NCBI RefSeq assembly: GCF_029433105.1
Contig: NZ_JARNTW010000003.1
Coordinates: 248,001-312,000, forward strand
Length of the DNA: 64,000 nucleotides
Direction of reading: 5' to 3'
From: Runella sp. MFBS21
GTDB taxonomy: Bacteria > Bacteroidota > Bacteroidia > Cytophagales > Spirosomataceae
The position numbers and the translations under genes are program-made. Positions 7,933 through 17,606 of this stretch are shown here, piece by piece; positions within the stretch are counted from its first letter, which is position 1; each line of letters opens with the position of its first letter. Under the pieces are notes generated by a model. The model was not told where the DNA came from, made no database searches, and saw only the letters and a list, made by a program, of their open reading frames with translations.

Positions 7933-8520
7933 ATGGGTGAACCAACAAACGAACGTCAACTCTGGCAAGACTTTCAGAATGGAGACGACGACGCCTATAC
8001 GCAGCTCTATAGGCTACACGTCAGAGCTATGTACCGTTATGGGCTTAGTTTAGTGCCTGTATCAGAGGCATTTGTATTAGATTGTATTCATGATGTATTC
8101 ACCGAAATTTGGGCCAAACGTACCCGCCTTTCTGTACCCGACAATGTGCGTTATTATTTATTAAAATCTCTCAAAACCCGCATTCTTCACCTGCTAAAAC
8201 GCCAAGAACGTCCTCATCAATTTGTTTCTCAAGATGATTTCGATGATTTGTGGACTGAACCTGCAAACGATGAATTACAAACTCAAGAAGAGGAAAGTAT
8301 CAACAAACAAGAATTAATCAAAAACCTCATAAGCCAGCTTCCGCCTCGTCAACAAGAAGCCATTCGCCTCCGATTTGTAGAAAATTTGGAATATACCCAA
8401 ATCGCCGAACTGCTGTCCATGAATCGTCAATCTGCCCAAAATCTAGTATTTAGAGCAGTCGAAAAACTTCGTAACTGGCTCCTCCCTTCCTTATTTTATC
8501 TTTTTTCAAGATTTTTTTAA
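7933..8520 (+). CDS. RNA polymerase ECF sigma factor (FecI-like, Bacteroidota sigma-70 family)
   Basis: 195 residues. Region 2 is seen at about residues 25-90 (DCIHDVFTEIWAKR motif) and region 4 at about 135-185 (LPPRQQEAIRLRF, then the HTH with YTQIAELLSMN). It lies directly before a FecR-type anti-sigma, an STN-bearing SusC and a SusD. In this standard arrangement substrate binding at the transporter signals through FecR to release the sigma factor, which then drives the susCD genes. No other domain is present. Confidence 0.9.
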   Translation: MGEPTNERQLWQDFQNGDDDAYTQLYRLHVRAMYRYGLSLVPVSEAFVLDCIHDVFTEIWAKRTRLSVPDNVRYYLLKSLKTRILHLLKRQERPHQFVSQDDFDDLWTEPANDELQTQEEESINKQELIKNLISQLPPRQQEAIRLRFVENLEYTQIAELLSMNRQSAQNLVFRAVEKLRNWLLPSLFYLFSRFF

Positions 8521-8570
8521 AATCTAGTGAGTATATAATACACCCATGTGTCATCTACGGACAAAAATCC

Positions 8571-9698
8571 TTGACACTTGTGACCAACCTATATCAGACG
8601 TATTCTGCAACCGATTTTGTAACCGACGATGCTTTTCTCAAACATCAACTTACACCCGACGAAAACTCTAAGGAGTGGTGGCAAAGTTGGCTTGCTCAAA
8701 ACCCCCATAAGCAAGAAGAATGGCAAAGAGCCGTTCGACTGCTTGAAGCCGTAAAACTAGGCCTCAATGAATATACCCGCACCTATCTGACGCCCGAAGC
8801 CGAGGCAATGCTACTTCAACGCATCAATGCCACCAATCAAGCCCACGATGAAGAGACAATTTCACGCGCTCTTCCTGCCCTGAACCGTAGCTGGGCTTGG
8901 TATGCTGCGGCAGCTTGTGTGATATGCATAGCAGGTTTAGGCTGGTATACATACACCAAAAAACCTTTGCCTCCCTATCAAGCTTATGTCAAAAACCTCA
9001 ATGATTCGAAAATAGAAAAAATAAACCAAAGCGCCCTACCTCTGTTGGTACAGCTACCGGATGGTTCTCAAGTAAAGTTATTCCCTCAGAGCCGTTTGAG
9101 TTATGATAGTCATTTTGGTCAACAAAACCGCAGTGTTTACCTATCGGGAAAAGCTTTTTTTGACGTAACCAAACAGCCCCATAGCCCTTTCTTTGTATAC
9201 GCCAACGAACTAGTCACCAAGGTATTAGGAACTAGTTTTGTGGTTCAAGCTTATCCCAACGACAAGCATGTAGAAGTACAAGTCAAAACGGGCAAAGTAT
9301 CGGTATTTACCCAAAATGACCCTGACAAAAAGCAAAAGTTAAACAATCGTGAATTGGAAGGGATAGTACTGACTCCTAACCAACAAATTATCCTTAATCG
9401 ACAAGAATTAAGGCTTTCGAAGACTTTGGTGGCCGAACCTCAAATTTTATTAGAAAAACTTCAAATACCCACCTTCGAGTTTGAAGAAACTCCTGTAGTG
9501 GAAGTATTCGAGCTTATCGAAAAAGCTTATGGCGTCAACATCGTTTATGATGCCGAGCTTCTCTCATCGTGTACTATCACGGCTTCATTGACCGACGAAT
9601 CTCTCCCCCACAAAATCAAATTGATTTGTCAAGGGATTGGAGCTAGCTACGAAACCATTGATGCCCAAATAGTAGTGTATTCAAAAGGCTGTAAATAA
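8571..9698 (+). CDS. FecR family anti-sigma factor
   Basis: 375 residues from a TTG at 8571; a GTG lies three codons later and no in-frame ATG is nearby, so the start is uncertain by a few residues. The N-terminal ~105 residues are cytoplasmic, one membrane helix spans about 105-126 (WYAAAACVICIAGLGW), and a periplasmic FecR domain follows (LPDGSQVKLFPQSRL, then a DUF4974-like C-terminal domain with EETPVVEVFELIEKAYGVNI). It holds the adjacent sigma factor inactive and receives the signal from the STN domain of the next gene product. Confidence 0.9.
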   Translation: MTLVTNLYQTYSATDFVTDDAFLKHQLTPDENSKEWWQSWLAQNPHKQEEWQRAVRLLEAVKLGLNEYTRTYLTPEAEAMLLQRINATNQAHDEETISRALPALNRSWAWYAAAACVICIAGLGWYTYTKKPLPPYQAYVKNLNDSKIEKINQSALPLLVQLPDGSQVKLFPQSRLSYDSHFGQQNRSVYLSGKAFFDVTKQPHSPFFVYANELVTKVLGTSFVVQAYPNDKHVEVQVKTGKVSVFTQNDPDKKQKLNNRELEGIVLTPNQQIILNRQELRLSKTLVAEPQILLEKLQIPTFEFEETPVVEVFELIEKAYGVNIVYDAELLSSCTITASLTDESLPHKIKLICQGIGASYETIDAQIVVYSKGCK

Positions 9699-9746
9699 TA
9701 TTATTCAATTATATCCAATTTCAACATCTAACCATTACTTTCTCCT

Positions 9747-12700
9747 ATGAGAAAACATCTACGTCTTCGCAGTTTGGCTATTCGTACGGTATGTCTGACC
9801 TGTACTCAGCTGCTGCTTTCTGTACTATTAATTGGTGTCACGTACGCCCACGAAAGCTACGCCCAAGAGTTGTTGCAACAACGCATCACCCTCCGCGCAG
9901 AAGAGCAATCTTTCAAGTCAGTGTTGTCCAAAATCGAAAAACTTACTTCGGTCAAATTTTTGTATAGCCCAAGTCTTATCAAAACAGAACGTAAAGTAAA
10001 CGTCCATGCGGTCAATGAGCCTTTAAGCAAAGTATTAGAATCACTGCTCAAGCCTCTGCAAGTATCGTACGAGGTAGCAGGCAAACAAGTTATTTTAAAA
10101 CAAGAAGCCCAACCAATCCAACCAATCGAAAAAAAGGTTTCGATTGGCAATGATGCCATGCTTATCCAAGATCCTATCAAAGGAACACTCACCGATGCAA
10201 AAGGAGAAGTGTTGGCCGGAGTAAGTGTATTGGTCAAAGGTACAAATCGGGGTACTTCTACCGACGGCGCAGGAAAGTATAGTATCATAGCTAACCCTTC
10301 TGAGACACTCGTATTTTCGTTTGTAGGTTATCTTAAAAAAGAAGTAGCGGTAGGAAATCAGACCGAAATCAACGTTGTGCTCAATGAAGACACTCAAACC
10401 TTGGGCGAAGTAGTAGTCACTGCGCTTGGTATTAAAAGAGACAAACGTGCGCTGGGATACTCTATTCAAGAGATTAATGGCGAGAGCCTAGCCCAAGCCA
10501 AAGAAGCTAACGTAGCTACATCGTTGGCTGGAAAAATCGCTGGAGTACAAGTGACCCGCGCTGGAAATGGAGCTGGTGGGTCTTCGAGAGTAGTGATACG
10601 TGGTGCAAATTCATTGGTCGGCAATAGCCAGCCTTTGTATGTAATCGATGGTATTCCGATGGACAACAGCAACGTAAACTCTCCTAGTCGTTGGGGAGGT
10701 ATTGACTATGGCGACGGAATCTCCAACATTAATCCAGAAGATATCGAAACCATGTCGGTCTTAAAAGGCCCTAATGCTGCCGCACTTTATGGACAAAGAG
10801 GTAGTAACGGAGTGATTTTGATTACCACCAAATCTGGTAAATCTCGCAAAGGGATTGGAGTCAAATATGGTATTGATTATTCGGTAGGAGATGCCCTCGT
10901 ATTGCCAGACTTTCAGGACGAGTACGGACAAGGGCTCGACGGAACTTTTACGCACTTTCGGGGCAACGACGGGAAAATATATACTTGGGCAGCAGCTCAA
11001 GCAGCCAATATCCAAGGCATGCCCAAAATGAGTGGTGGACGCGACCGCTTCACCCGTTCAAGTTGGGGTGCTAAAATGGAAGGGCAGCAATACGAAGACC
11101 AATGGGGTAATATCTTAAGTCTGACTCCTCAGCCCAATACTTTCCAAACGTTTTTCAATAAAGAAAAACAAATGGCCAACAATATTAGCGTTGAAGGGGG
11201 CAACGACAATGTCAACTATCGTTTGTCGTTTGGCAATACCAAAATCGACGGCTACACTCCTGGCAATACCCTTAATCGTAACAATATCAACCTTCGTACC
11301 CTTGCCAAAATTACGCCCAAATTAGACTTGGACGTTAAAGCTAACTATATTGGTCAACGAGGCAACAATCGTCCTACAGTATCGGATGCCGCCGACAACC
11401 CTGCATATTTATGGATAAGCCAGCCCCGCTCCATGCCCATGAGTGTCTTAGAACAATCAGCATGGACAGCCGAAGATATCACAAAACAACTTGGCTACGG
11501 AAGCATTATTTATCCGGGTTTGGAAAAAACATATGCTACCAACTCTTCCACGGCCAACCCTTACTGGACTCGTGACCATACCCGCAACTCTGACGACCGT
11601 CAGAGGCTTATTGGATTGATTAAACTGAGTTATCAATTCAATAACTGGATTCGATTGACGGCCAAAACAGGTACCGACTTTTATACTGACCAGCGTTTTC
11701 GGTATCGTGAAAAAGGAACTTACCAAAGCCAAAACCGCAACGGCGACATCATAGAAGAAGTGACTCGCGTACGAGAAGACAACAGTGACGTGTTGTTGTC
11801 GCTTACACCTCAATTGTCAAAAGATTTCTCGTTATCGCTTAATCTAGGAGCCAATCATCAGAAATTTTCAGCTCGTACTACAGGAAATACTGGTACGGAA
11901 TTTATTGCACCTAATTTATATTCTATCAACAATACCCTGCTCAATTCTTATATTTTCAACCTTTCGGAGTCTTCCATCAACTCCGTATATGGAGCAGGTT
12001 CAGTAGGATTCAGAGACTATTTATTTGTTGATTTCTCTGCTCGAAACGACTGGTCGTCTACACTCTCACCAGCCAACAATTCGTTTTTTTACCCTGCCAT
12101 TAGCAGCAGCTTAGTAGTTACGGATGCCTTCAATTTACAAAATAGTACCCTCAGTTTCTTAAAAGTACGTGCTTCGTGGGCACAAGCGGGAAGCTCAGGA
12201 AGCCCTTATCAATTGACAGGTAACTACTCACTGGACCAAAACCCTCATGGTGGACAGCCATTAGGCTCGTTTACATCGGTAATTCCTGACCCTAATCTAA
12301 AAAATGAGTTGACTACATCCATTGAATTGGGTCTTGAAGCTCGTTTCTTCAAAAACCGCCTTGGTCTTAGTTTTGCTTATTACGATGCTAGCACCAAAAA
12401 CCAAATCCTCAATATTCCATTGCCGCCTTCGAGTACATTTAGTTCACGACGTATCAATGCAGGCGAAATCCGCAATCATGGTATAGAGCTATCGATTACG
12501 GGTACACCTGTGCGCACCGAATCTGGGTTTTCGTGGGATGCGACTTTCAATTTTTCCCGCAACCGAAACAAGGTGGTTGAGTTGGCTGAAGGAGTCTCTA
12601 CTTTCCTTTTGGGCGATGATCGCAACGTACAAGTCATTGCTACCCCTGGCAAGCCTTTCGGAACTATCATCGGCAATGGCTTTCAGTGGCTTCGTGACGA

Positions 12701-13349
12701 CAAAGGCAATCGCCTCATCGACCCTACTACAGGCTTACCGCTCAAAACCAACGCCAAATCTTTATATGAAATTGGAAGCGCTTTGCCCAATTGGATTGGC
12801 GGTTTCAATAATGTGTTGCGCTACAAAGGCTTTGCGCTTTCAGGTTTGATTGACATCAGCCAAGGTGGTAAAATATTTTCACAAAGCCTTCGCGAAGAAC
12901 TGGTATATGGTACAATCAAAAAAACACTACCTGGACGCGACGGAACTTACGTAGCAGAGGGAGTAGTAGCTCAGAAAAATGCCGACGGAACTTGGACAAG
13001 CACTGGTCAAACCAACACCAAACAAGTAAGAGCGCAGGATTATTGGAACGTCATTGCACCAGATAAAGATAACGTAGTCTCTGAAGAAATGCTGAATGAT
13101 GCAAGCTATGTAATGTTTAGAGAACTTACTTTCAATTATCAATTACCTTCTAAGTTTATCAGCAAAACACCTTTCCGCAACATCCGCGCGGGTGTATATG
13201 GTCGTAACTTGTTTTATTTCCAACGCAAAACCGACGGCTATGCACCCGAAGCTTCTTCCTTCAATGTCAACAATTCTTCGTTGGGGCTTGAATCTACTTC
13301 ACTGCCTTTGTTGCGGTATTTTGGTGTAAGCTTGAATTTAGAACTCTAA
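9747..13349 (+). CDS. SusC/RagA TonB-dependent transporter with N-terminal STN signalling domain
   Basis: 1200 residues. Order: signal peptide (hydrophobic to about residue 35, cut after SYAQ), STN domain at about 45-120 (LRAEEQSFKSVLSKIEKL), carboxypeptidase-D-like beta domain at about 140-225 (GEVLAGVSVLVKGTNRGTSTD), TonB plug starting with the EVVVTALG box and containing VVIRGANSL, then a long beta barrel. The STN domain is the trait of transporters that signal to a FecR partner, matching the two preceding genes. Imports an oligosaccharide or peptide-like ligand across the outer membrane with SusD; no glycoside hydrolase is adjacent, so the ligand is unknown. Confidence 0.93.
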   Translation: MRKHLRLRSLAIRTVCLTCTQLLLSVLLIGVTYAHESYAQELLQQRITLRAEEQSFKSVLSKIEKLTSVKFLYSPSLIKTERKVNVHAVNEPLSKVLESLLKPLQVSYEVAGKQVILKQEAQPIQPIEKKVSIGNDAMLIQDPIKGTLTDAKGEVLAGVSVLVKGTNRGTSTDGAGKYSIIANPSETLVFSFVGYLKKEVAVGNQTEINVVLNEDTQTLGEVVVTALGIKRDKRALGYSIQEINGESLAQAKEANVATSLAGKIAGVQVTRAGNGAGGSSRVVIRGANSLVGNSQPLYVIDGIPMDNSNVNSPSRWGGIDYGDGISNINPEDIETMSVLKGPNAAALYGQRGSNGVILITTKSGKSRKGIGVKYGIDYSVGDALVLPDFQDEYGQGLDGTFTHFRGNDGKIYTWAAAQAANIQGMPKMSGGRDRFTRSSWGAKMEGQQYEDQWGNILSLTPQPNTFQTFFNKEKQMANNISVEGGNDNVNYRLSFGNTKIDGYTPGNTLNRNNINLRTLAKITPKLDLDVKANYIGQRGNNRPTVSDAADNPAYLWISQPRSMPMSVLEQSAWTAEDITKQLGYGSIIYPGLEKTYATNSSTANPYWTRDHTRNSDDRQRLIGLIKLSYQFNNWIRLTAKTGTDFYTDQRFRYREKGTYQSQNRNGDIIEEVTRVREDNSDVLLSLTPQLSKDFSLSLNLGANHQKFSARTTGNTGTEFIAPNLYSINNTLLNSYIFNLSESSINSVYGAGSVGFRDYLFVDFSARNDWSSTLSPANNSFFYPAISSSLVVTDAFNLQNSTLSFLKVRASWAQAGSSGSPYQLTGNYSLDQNPHGGQPLGSFTSVIPDPNLKNELTTSIELGLEARFFKNRLGLSFAYYDASTKNQILNIPLPPSSTFSSRRINAGEIRNHGIELSITGTPVRTESGFSWDATFNFSRNRNKVVELAEGVSTFLLGDDRNVQVIATPGKPFGTIIGNGFQWLRDDKGNRLIDPTTGLPLKTNAKSLYEIGSALPNWIGGFNNVLRYKGFALSGLIDISQGGKIFSQSLREELVYGTIKKTLPGRDGTYVAEGVVAQKNADGTWTSTGQTNTKQVRAQDYWNVIAPDKDNVVSEEMLNDASYVMFRELTFNYQLPSKFISKTPFRNIRAGVYGRNLFYFQRKTDGYAPEASSFNVNNSSLGLESTSLPLLRYFGVSLNLEL

Positions 13350-13381
13350 TCAACTCTTTACCTTTTTAAGACATACATTTT

Positions 13382-14884
13382 ATGAAACATATAAAAATCA
13401 AATCGCTCGTGGTGTTGGGAAGCCTCCTTATGGCACAAAGCTGTACCGAAGATTTTGAAAAAATCAATACACCCCCTACTACCCTATCTACCATTGATCC
13501 GGGGCTGATTTTATCAAAAGCCCAAAAAGATGCGGCATTTTCGGAAGGTTACGAATACCCTAACAATCAGTTTGGCTCATGGATACAACATTGGGCAGGG
13601 GGCGTTTTAATATCTAGTTCAAGGTATATTCAACAAACCGACGATAACCTTTGGAATGATCACTACGCACTTATCAGAAATCTATCACAAGTACGGAATC
13701 AAATACTCAAAGGTCGTGAATCTGATCCTAAAGCCCGCACCAAATTGGCCATTGCGCGGATTGTAGAGATTTCGATATGGCAACGTCTCACTGATCTTTT
13801 TGGTGATGTTCCATTTTCCGAAACCGCATTGGGTGTAGAAGCCGTCAACAACCAACCTAAATTTGACACGCAAGAGTCTATTTATAAAAAACTAATTCAA
13901 GATTTAGATGCGGCTATTGGCCAGCTCACTCCTACTGATGAAAGCTACGGCAGCGCTGATTTTTATTTCAAAGGCAATATCGCTCAATGGAAAAAATACG
14001 GCAATTCCCTTAAACTACGTCTTGGGATGCGGATTAGGTATGCGGATGCAGCATTGGCTCAAAAAACCGTAACTGAGGCCATGGGCCAACCGCTGATGGA
14101 AAGTAATGCCGACAATGCTGCCGTTCCTACCTTCAATGATGCCACTAACGGTAATGTACACCCTGTACTCAATCATTGGCTTGCTGGTAGCCCCGACCTC
14201 AAATACCTAGCGTCGGCCTTGGTGACTCAACTTGTTTCGACCAAAGACCCACGGCTCCCACGTTTGGCTCAGCCTAGTGTTAATTCAGTAAAAGCCGGTG
14301 CTCCTGCCTACAAAGGCATTGGTGTAGCCCTTACTGATGATTTGCTAAAGGCTGTTATCAAGGATGATTATTCTACGGCTTCCCAAACTACCTTTTTCAA
14401 CAAAGCTTATAGTCCCGCTATTGCCTGTTTAGCGATGTCTTTTTCAGATGTTAGTTTTTACAAAGCCGAGGCTGCCCTAGAAGGATGGGGTGCTACTACC
14501 GATCAAGCCGAGAAATTTTATCAAGATGGTCTCAAAGCCGCATTGGCTCAAAACCCCTATAATGTCACTACTATCCCAGCAGATTTTCAGGAACAGCTTT
14601 CTTTTACGGGATTGAGCAAAGAACAAAAGCTAGAAAAAATTGGTACGCAAAAGTGGATTCAGTTGTTTGGACGCTCTTACGAGGCCTTTATCGAATGGCG
14701 CCGCATGGGCTATCCCGCGCTCAAACCAGGCCCCAACTTAGGCTCTACCAATGGGCAGATTCCGAGGAGAGCTATTTACTCATCTAGAGAGACATTACTC
14801 AACAAGCCTAATTATGATGAAGCCGTAAAACGCCTCTCAAACGGCAACTCCTACACTTCAAAAGTGTGGTGGGATAAAAAATAA
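13382..14884 (+). CDS. SusD/RagB-like outer-membrane lipoprotein (SusD-like_2 type)
   Basis: 500 residues. A lipoprotein signal ends in AQSC (Cys near residue 21). The mature start (TEDFEKINTPPTT) and the central TPR-like helices are typical of the SusD-like_2 group. It caps the SusC barrel and binds ligand at the cell surface. It starts 32 bp after SusC, so the two are co-transcribed. A strong hairpin ends the operon. Confidence 0.88.
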   Translation: MKHIKIKSLVVLGSLLMAQSCTEDFEKINTPPTTLSTIDPGLILSKAQKDAAFSEGYEYPNNQFGSWIQHWAGGVLISSSRYIQQTDDNLWNDHYALIRNLSQVRNQILKGRESDPKARTKLAIARIVEISIWQRLTDLFGDVPFSETALGVEAVNNQPKFDTQESIYKKLIQDLDAAIGQLTPTDESYGSADFYFKGNIAQWKKYGNSLKLRLGMRIRYADAALAQKTVTEAMGQPLMESNADNAAVPTFNDATNGNVHPVLNHWLAGSPDLKYLASALVTQLVSTKDPRLPRLAQPSVNSVKAGAPAYKGIGVALTDDLLKAVIKDDYSTASQTTFFNKAYSPAIACLAMSFSDVSFYKAEAALEGWGATTDQAEKFYQDGLKAALAQNPYNVTTIPADFQEQLSFTGLSKEQKLEKIGTQKWIQLFGRSYEAFIEWRRMGYPALKPGPNLGSTNGQIPRRAIYSSRETLLNKPNYDEAVKRLSNGNSYTSKVWWDKK

Positions 14885-14894
14885 ACCCTTCAAT

Positions 14895-14931
14895 AATAAA
14901 GGGCTGTTGGAAAATCCAACAGCCCTTTATT
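14895..14931. terminator. Bidirectional terminator between susD and the LytTR regulator
   Basis: A 16-bp perfect inverted repeat: arms 14895-14910 and 14916-14931, 5-nt loop, AT-rich outer ends giving U-rich tails in both directions. It serves the convergent SusD and LytTR genes. Confidence 0.88.
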
Positions 14932-14933
14932 AT

Positions 14934-15674
14934 TTATAAACTCAGCATATCTTTAAATCTAATGGCTTGGCGGCGAGAGATTTCTATTTTTTCACCGCTT
15001 CCGCGCAAAGTCACCAAAAGCCCCCCTGAAAACCAAGGTTCGATTTTGTCAATCCACTGCAAATTGATGATATGTTTACGGTTAGCTCTAAAAAAAGAAA
15101 CGGGGTCGAGACGCTCCTCCAAAGCATTCAATGACTTAAGAACGAGTGGTTTTTGGTCGTCAAAATGAAGACGTACATAATTACCCATCGATTCAAACAG
15201 CCTTACTTTACCGAGTTTTACAAACCAGCATCTTTCACCGTCTTTGATAAAAACTTGGTCGTTTTCTCCCAAAATTTTACGTTCGGTCAAAGTCTCAGTT
15301 TCGTTCTTTCTGTCGAACTCATCAAATACCCGATGTACTGCTTCGCTCAATCGAGGTAAATCAATAGGTTTCAGGATATAATCTAGCGCATTGTATTCAA
15401 AAGCCTTGAGAGCATACTCATCATAGGCTGTTGTAAAAATTACTTCTGGAATTGTATCATCATCCAACGATTCCAACAATTCAAACCCGTTTTTACCAGG
15501 CATCTGAATATCTAAAAACAATAAATCGGGGCGTTGCTCTTCTACTAGCTTTTTTGCTTCGTCGGCATTAGCCGCTTCGCCTACAATTTCAATCTTTGGA
15601 AAATTCTCTAACAATCGGCGTAACTCGTTTCGAGCCAACCTTTCATCATCAATAATCAGGGCTTTCATTAGCAA
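14934..15674 (-). CDS. LytTR family response regulator
   Basis: 246 residues (244 if the second ATG at 15668 is used, which gives the commoner MKALIIDDE start). The receiver domain has the acidic pair DDE at 9-11, phospho-acceptor Asp55 in FLDIQMPG, and a Lys in ILKPID. The LytTR DNA-binding domain covers about 140-243, with FFRANRKHIINL and ISRRQAIRFK motifs. It pairs with the LytS-like kinase encoded 51 bp upstream on the same strand. Target genes cannot be read from the sequence. Confidence 0.92.
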   Translation of the reverse strand: MLMKALIIDDERLARNELRRLLENFPKIEIVGEAANADEAKKLVEEQRPDLLFLDIQMPGKNGFELLESLDDDTIPEVIFTTAYDEYALKAFEYNALDYILKPIDLPRLSEAVHRVFDEFDRKNETETLTERKILGENDQVFIKDGERCWFVKLGKVRLFESMGNYVRLHFDDQKPLVLKSLNALEERLDPVSFFRANRKHIINLQWIDKIEPWFSGGLLVTLRGSGEKIEISRRQAIRFKDMLSL

Positions 15675-15725
15675 ATGATTTGTGGTTTATCATATTTTGA
15701 ACTTTTAGGCTACGGCAGGCCTATT

Positions 15726-16829
15726 TTATATACTTTTAGCCGCTTTCTTTGTTGAGGGGATACTCCTAAATACCCCTTCGGTTTGAATTGGAATAATCAC
15801 CTCAGCTCTTACCACTTCTTCCGATTCCTGAAAAATCCTAAACCCCGCCGAATCTTCTCCATACAACAAATGTAAGCGACGCTCAGTATTTTCAAGGCCA
15901 AACCCGCTTGCTTCCTTGTGTTTTTCTAAATCGTTGTCTTTTTTGATGAGCGTTCCCGTATTTCGAATATGAATATGTACGTGATCGTTTTCTAAAAAAG
16001 TAGTCACCTGAACAAAACCCCCATTTACGGCTTTTTGGACTCCATGTTTGATTGCATTTTCGACCAAGGTCTGGAGCATCATAGGAGGCACTTGTAAATA
16101 TAGAGTTTTGGGATCAATATGAAAATCGGTAGTAAGTCGGTCTTCGTAGCGCACTTTTTCTAGACTCAGATAATCTTCTACCGTTTTTAGTTCTTCGCGT
16201 AGCTCAACGGTTTTGCGCCGATCAGCTAGTAGCGAATTGCGCAAAATATTAGACAGCTGTGTTATTCCTTGCTGTGCTTTGGCCGGATTTTCCGAAATAA
16301 GGGCTCTAATAGAATTAAGGGCATTAAATACAAAATGAGGGTTGAGCTGAGAGCGAAGTATCTTGGCTTCAGTTTCTTTGACAGAGGTCTTGAGCAAAAT
16401 CTTCTCAATTTCGGTAGCCCGCATGTTTTCTACATAATGATAAATCGTATAGCTCAGCACCCACATAAACATACTCTTGCTCCACGACAACAAATGACCA
16501 AAGAAAATAAATAATTGGCTATGAAATATCTCTCTAAGAGTCTGTATATCAATAGGATAATTCATCAAAGTCATGATAAATCCTAACAAAAATCCTGAGA
16601 AAATAACCCGAGGAACTAGTCTATATAAAGGCAAACTAACCCAGTTCTGTTCTTTTACAATCAGGCGATAAAAGTGAGTGAGCAATATGCACACCAAAAT
16701 ATTGGCGATGGCAATAAAAAACATCTTGAGCGTAAGCTCGTCTTCGAATGCGTAGTAGAGCAATTCGTAGAACATAAGAGCCGACCATCCCCCTATTTGA
16801 CAAATCCAGTATATTCTTTTTTTCGACAT
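15726..16829 (-). CDS. LytS-like sensor histidine kinase (His_kinase family)
   Basis: 367 residues. Four hydrophobic segments lie in the first ~130 residues. A short coiled linker leads to the His_kinase domain with phospho-acceptor His165 in QLNPHFVFNALN, then the ATP-binding N-box (LVENAIKHG) and a glycine-rich GFGLENTERR block. The input region has no recognisable ligand domain. Its start codon lies about 50 bp from the divergent rfbC start, so the two promoters share that gap. Confidence 0.9.
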   Translation of the reverse strand: MSKKRIYWICQIGGWSALMFYELLYYAFEDELTLKMFFIAIANILVCILLTHFYRLIVKEQNWVSLPLYRLVPRVIFSGFLLGFIMTLMNYPIDIQTLREIFHSQLFIFFGHLLSWSKSMFMWVLSYTIYHYVENMRATEIEKILLKTSVKETEAKILRSQLNPHFVFNALNSIRALISENPAKAQQGITQLSNILRNSLLADRRKTVELREELKTVEDYLSLEKVRYEDRLTTDFHIDPKTLYLQVPPMMLQTLVENAIKHGVQKAVNGGFVQVTTFLENDHVHIHIRNTGTLIKKDNDLEKHKEASGFGLENTERRLHLLYGEDSAGFRIFQESEEVVRAEVIIPIQTEGVFRSIPSTKKAAKSI

Positions 16830-16877
16830 TCGTCCAATTTAGCTAATTTTGCCTTTGTTTTCAATTTACTCACCCCT

Positions 16878-17423
16878 ATGCAAGTTATTAAAAAATCAAT
16901 CGAAGGCCTGATAGAAATTATACCAGCGGTTTATAAAGATGAAAGAGGGTCTTTTTTTGAGACTTTCAATAAAGAAACTTTTGAGGCGAAAGGAATCCCT
17001 ACTCATTTTGTTCAAGACAATCAATCTTTCTCCAAAAAAGGCGTTGTAAGAGGATTGCACTTTCAACGCGAGCCATTTGCTCAAGGAAAACTCGTACGAG
17101 TAGTATCAGGAAGGGTACTTGACGTGGCCGTCGATATTCGTCCCGACTCCCCTACCTTTGGCAAATACGAAACGGTTGAGCTTTCTGCCGAACTCAACAA
17201 TTTATTTTATGTGCCAGAAGGGTTTGCTCACGGATTTGTGGCATTAGAAGATTCAATTTTTATCTATAAATGCACCAACGTTTACAACAAAGCTTCAGAG
17301 GGAGGGATTATCTGGAACGACCCTGATTTAAACATCGATTGGCAAATCACTAACCCTATTGTCTCCGAAAAAGACCTTCAATTACCCACTTTTAAAGGTT
17401 ATTTTGACCAAATAGCTTCTTAA
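16878..17423 (+). CDS. rfbC: dTDP-4-dehydrorhamnose 3,5-epimerase
   Basis: 181 residues from the ATG at 16878, the usual RmlC length; a much longer frame would run back through the divergent kinase gene and is rejected. Cupin motifs are intact: FVQDNQS, RGLHFQ (catalytic His), and VPEGFAHGF. The enzyme epimerises dTDP-4-keto-6-deoxyglucose at C3 and C5 in dTDP-L-rhamnose synthesis. rfbA, rfbB and rfbD are not adjacent. A -7-like TAATTTTG lies 26 bp upstream (16844-16851). Confidence 0.9.
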   Translation: MQVIKKSIEGLIEIIPAVYKDERGSFFETFNKETFEAKGIPTHFVQDNQSFSKKGVVRGLHFQREPFAQGKLVRVVSGRVLDVAVDIRPDSPTFGKYETVELSAELNNLFYVPEGFAHGFVALEDSIFIYKCTNVYNKASEGGIIWNDPDLNIDWQITNPIVSEKDLQLPTFKGYFDQIAS

Positions 17424-17606
17424 GCAATTTATATACCAATTTGATTTAATTTTTTTTCGATAGGTAGCTTTATTAAACCAATAGGTATCAATATTCTGAT
17501 TTTCTAATGGTTAACAATTATTTTTGTATGCCTATTACTTTGGCACAATTCATGAAAAGATAATTTCATATAACGAAATGTATCTGGAAGCGAATTGTAA
17601 ACCACC

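Noticed and set aside
16674-16877. Upstream extension of the rfbC frame
   Set aside because: It would run through the divergent kinase gene; the ATG at 16878 gives the normal RmlC N-terminus.
17535-17555. TTTGGCAC resembling half of a sigma-54 promoter
   Set aside because: The required TTGC at the right spacing is missing and no enhancer-binding regulator is encoded nearby.
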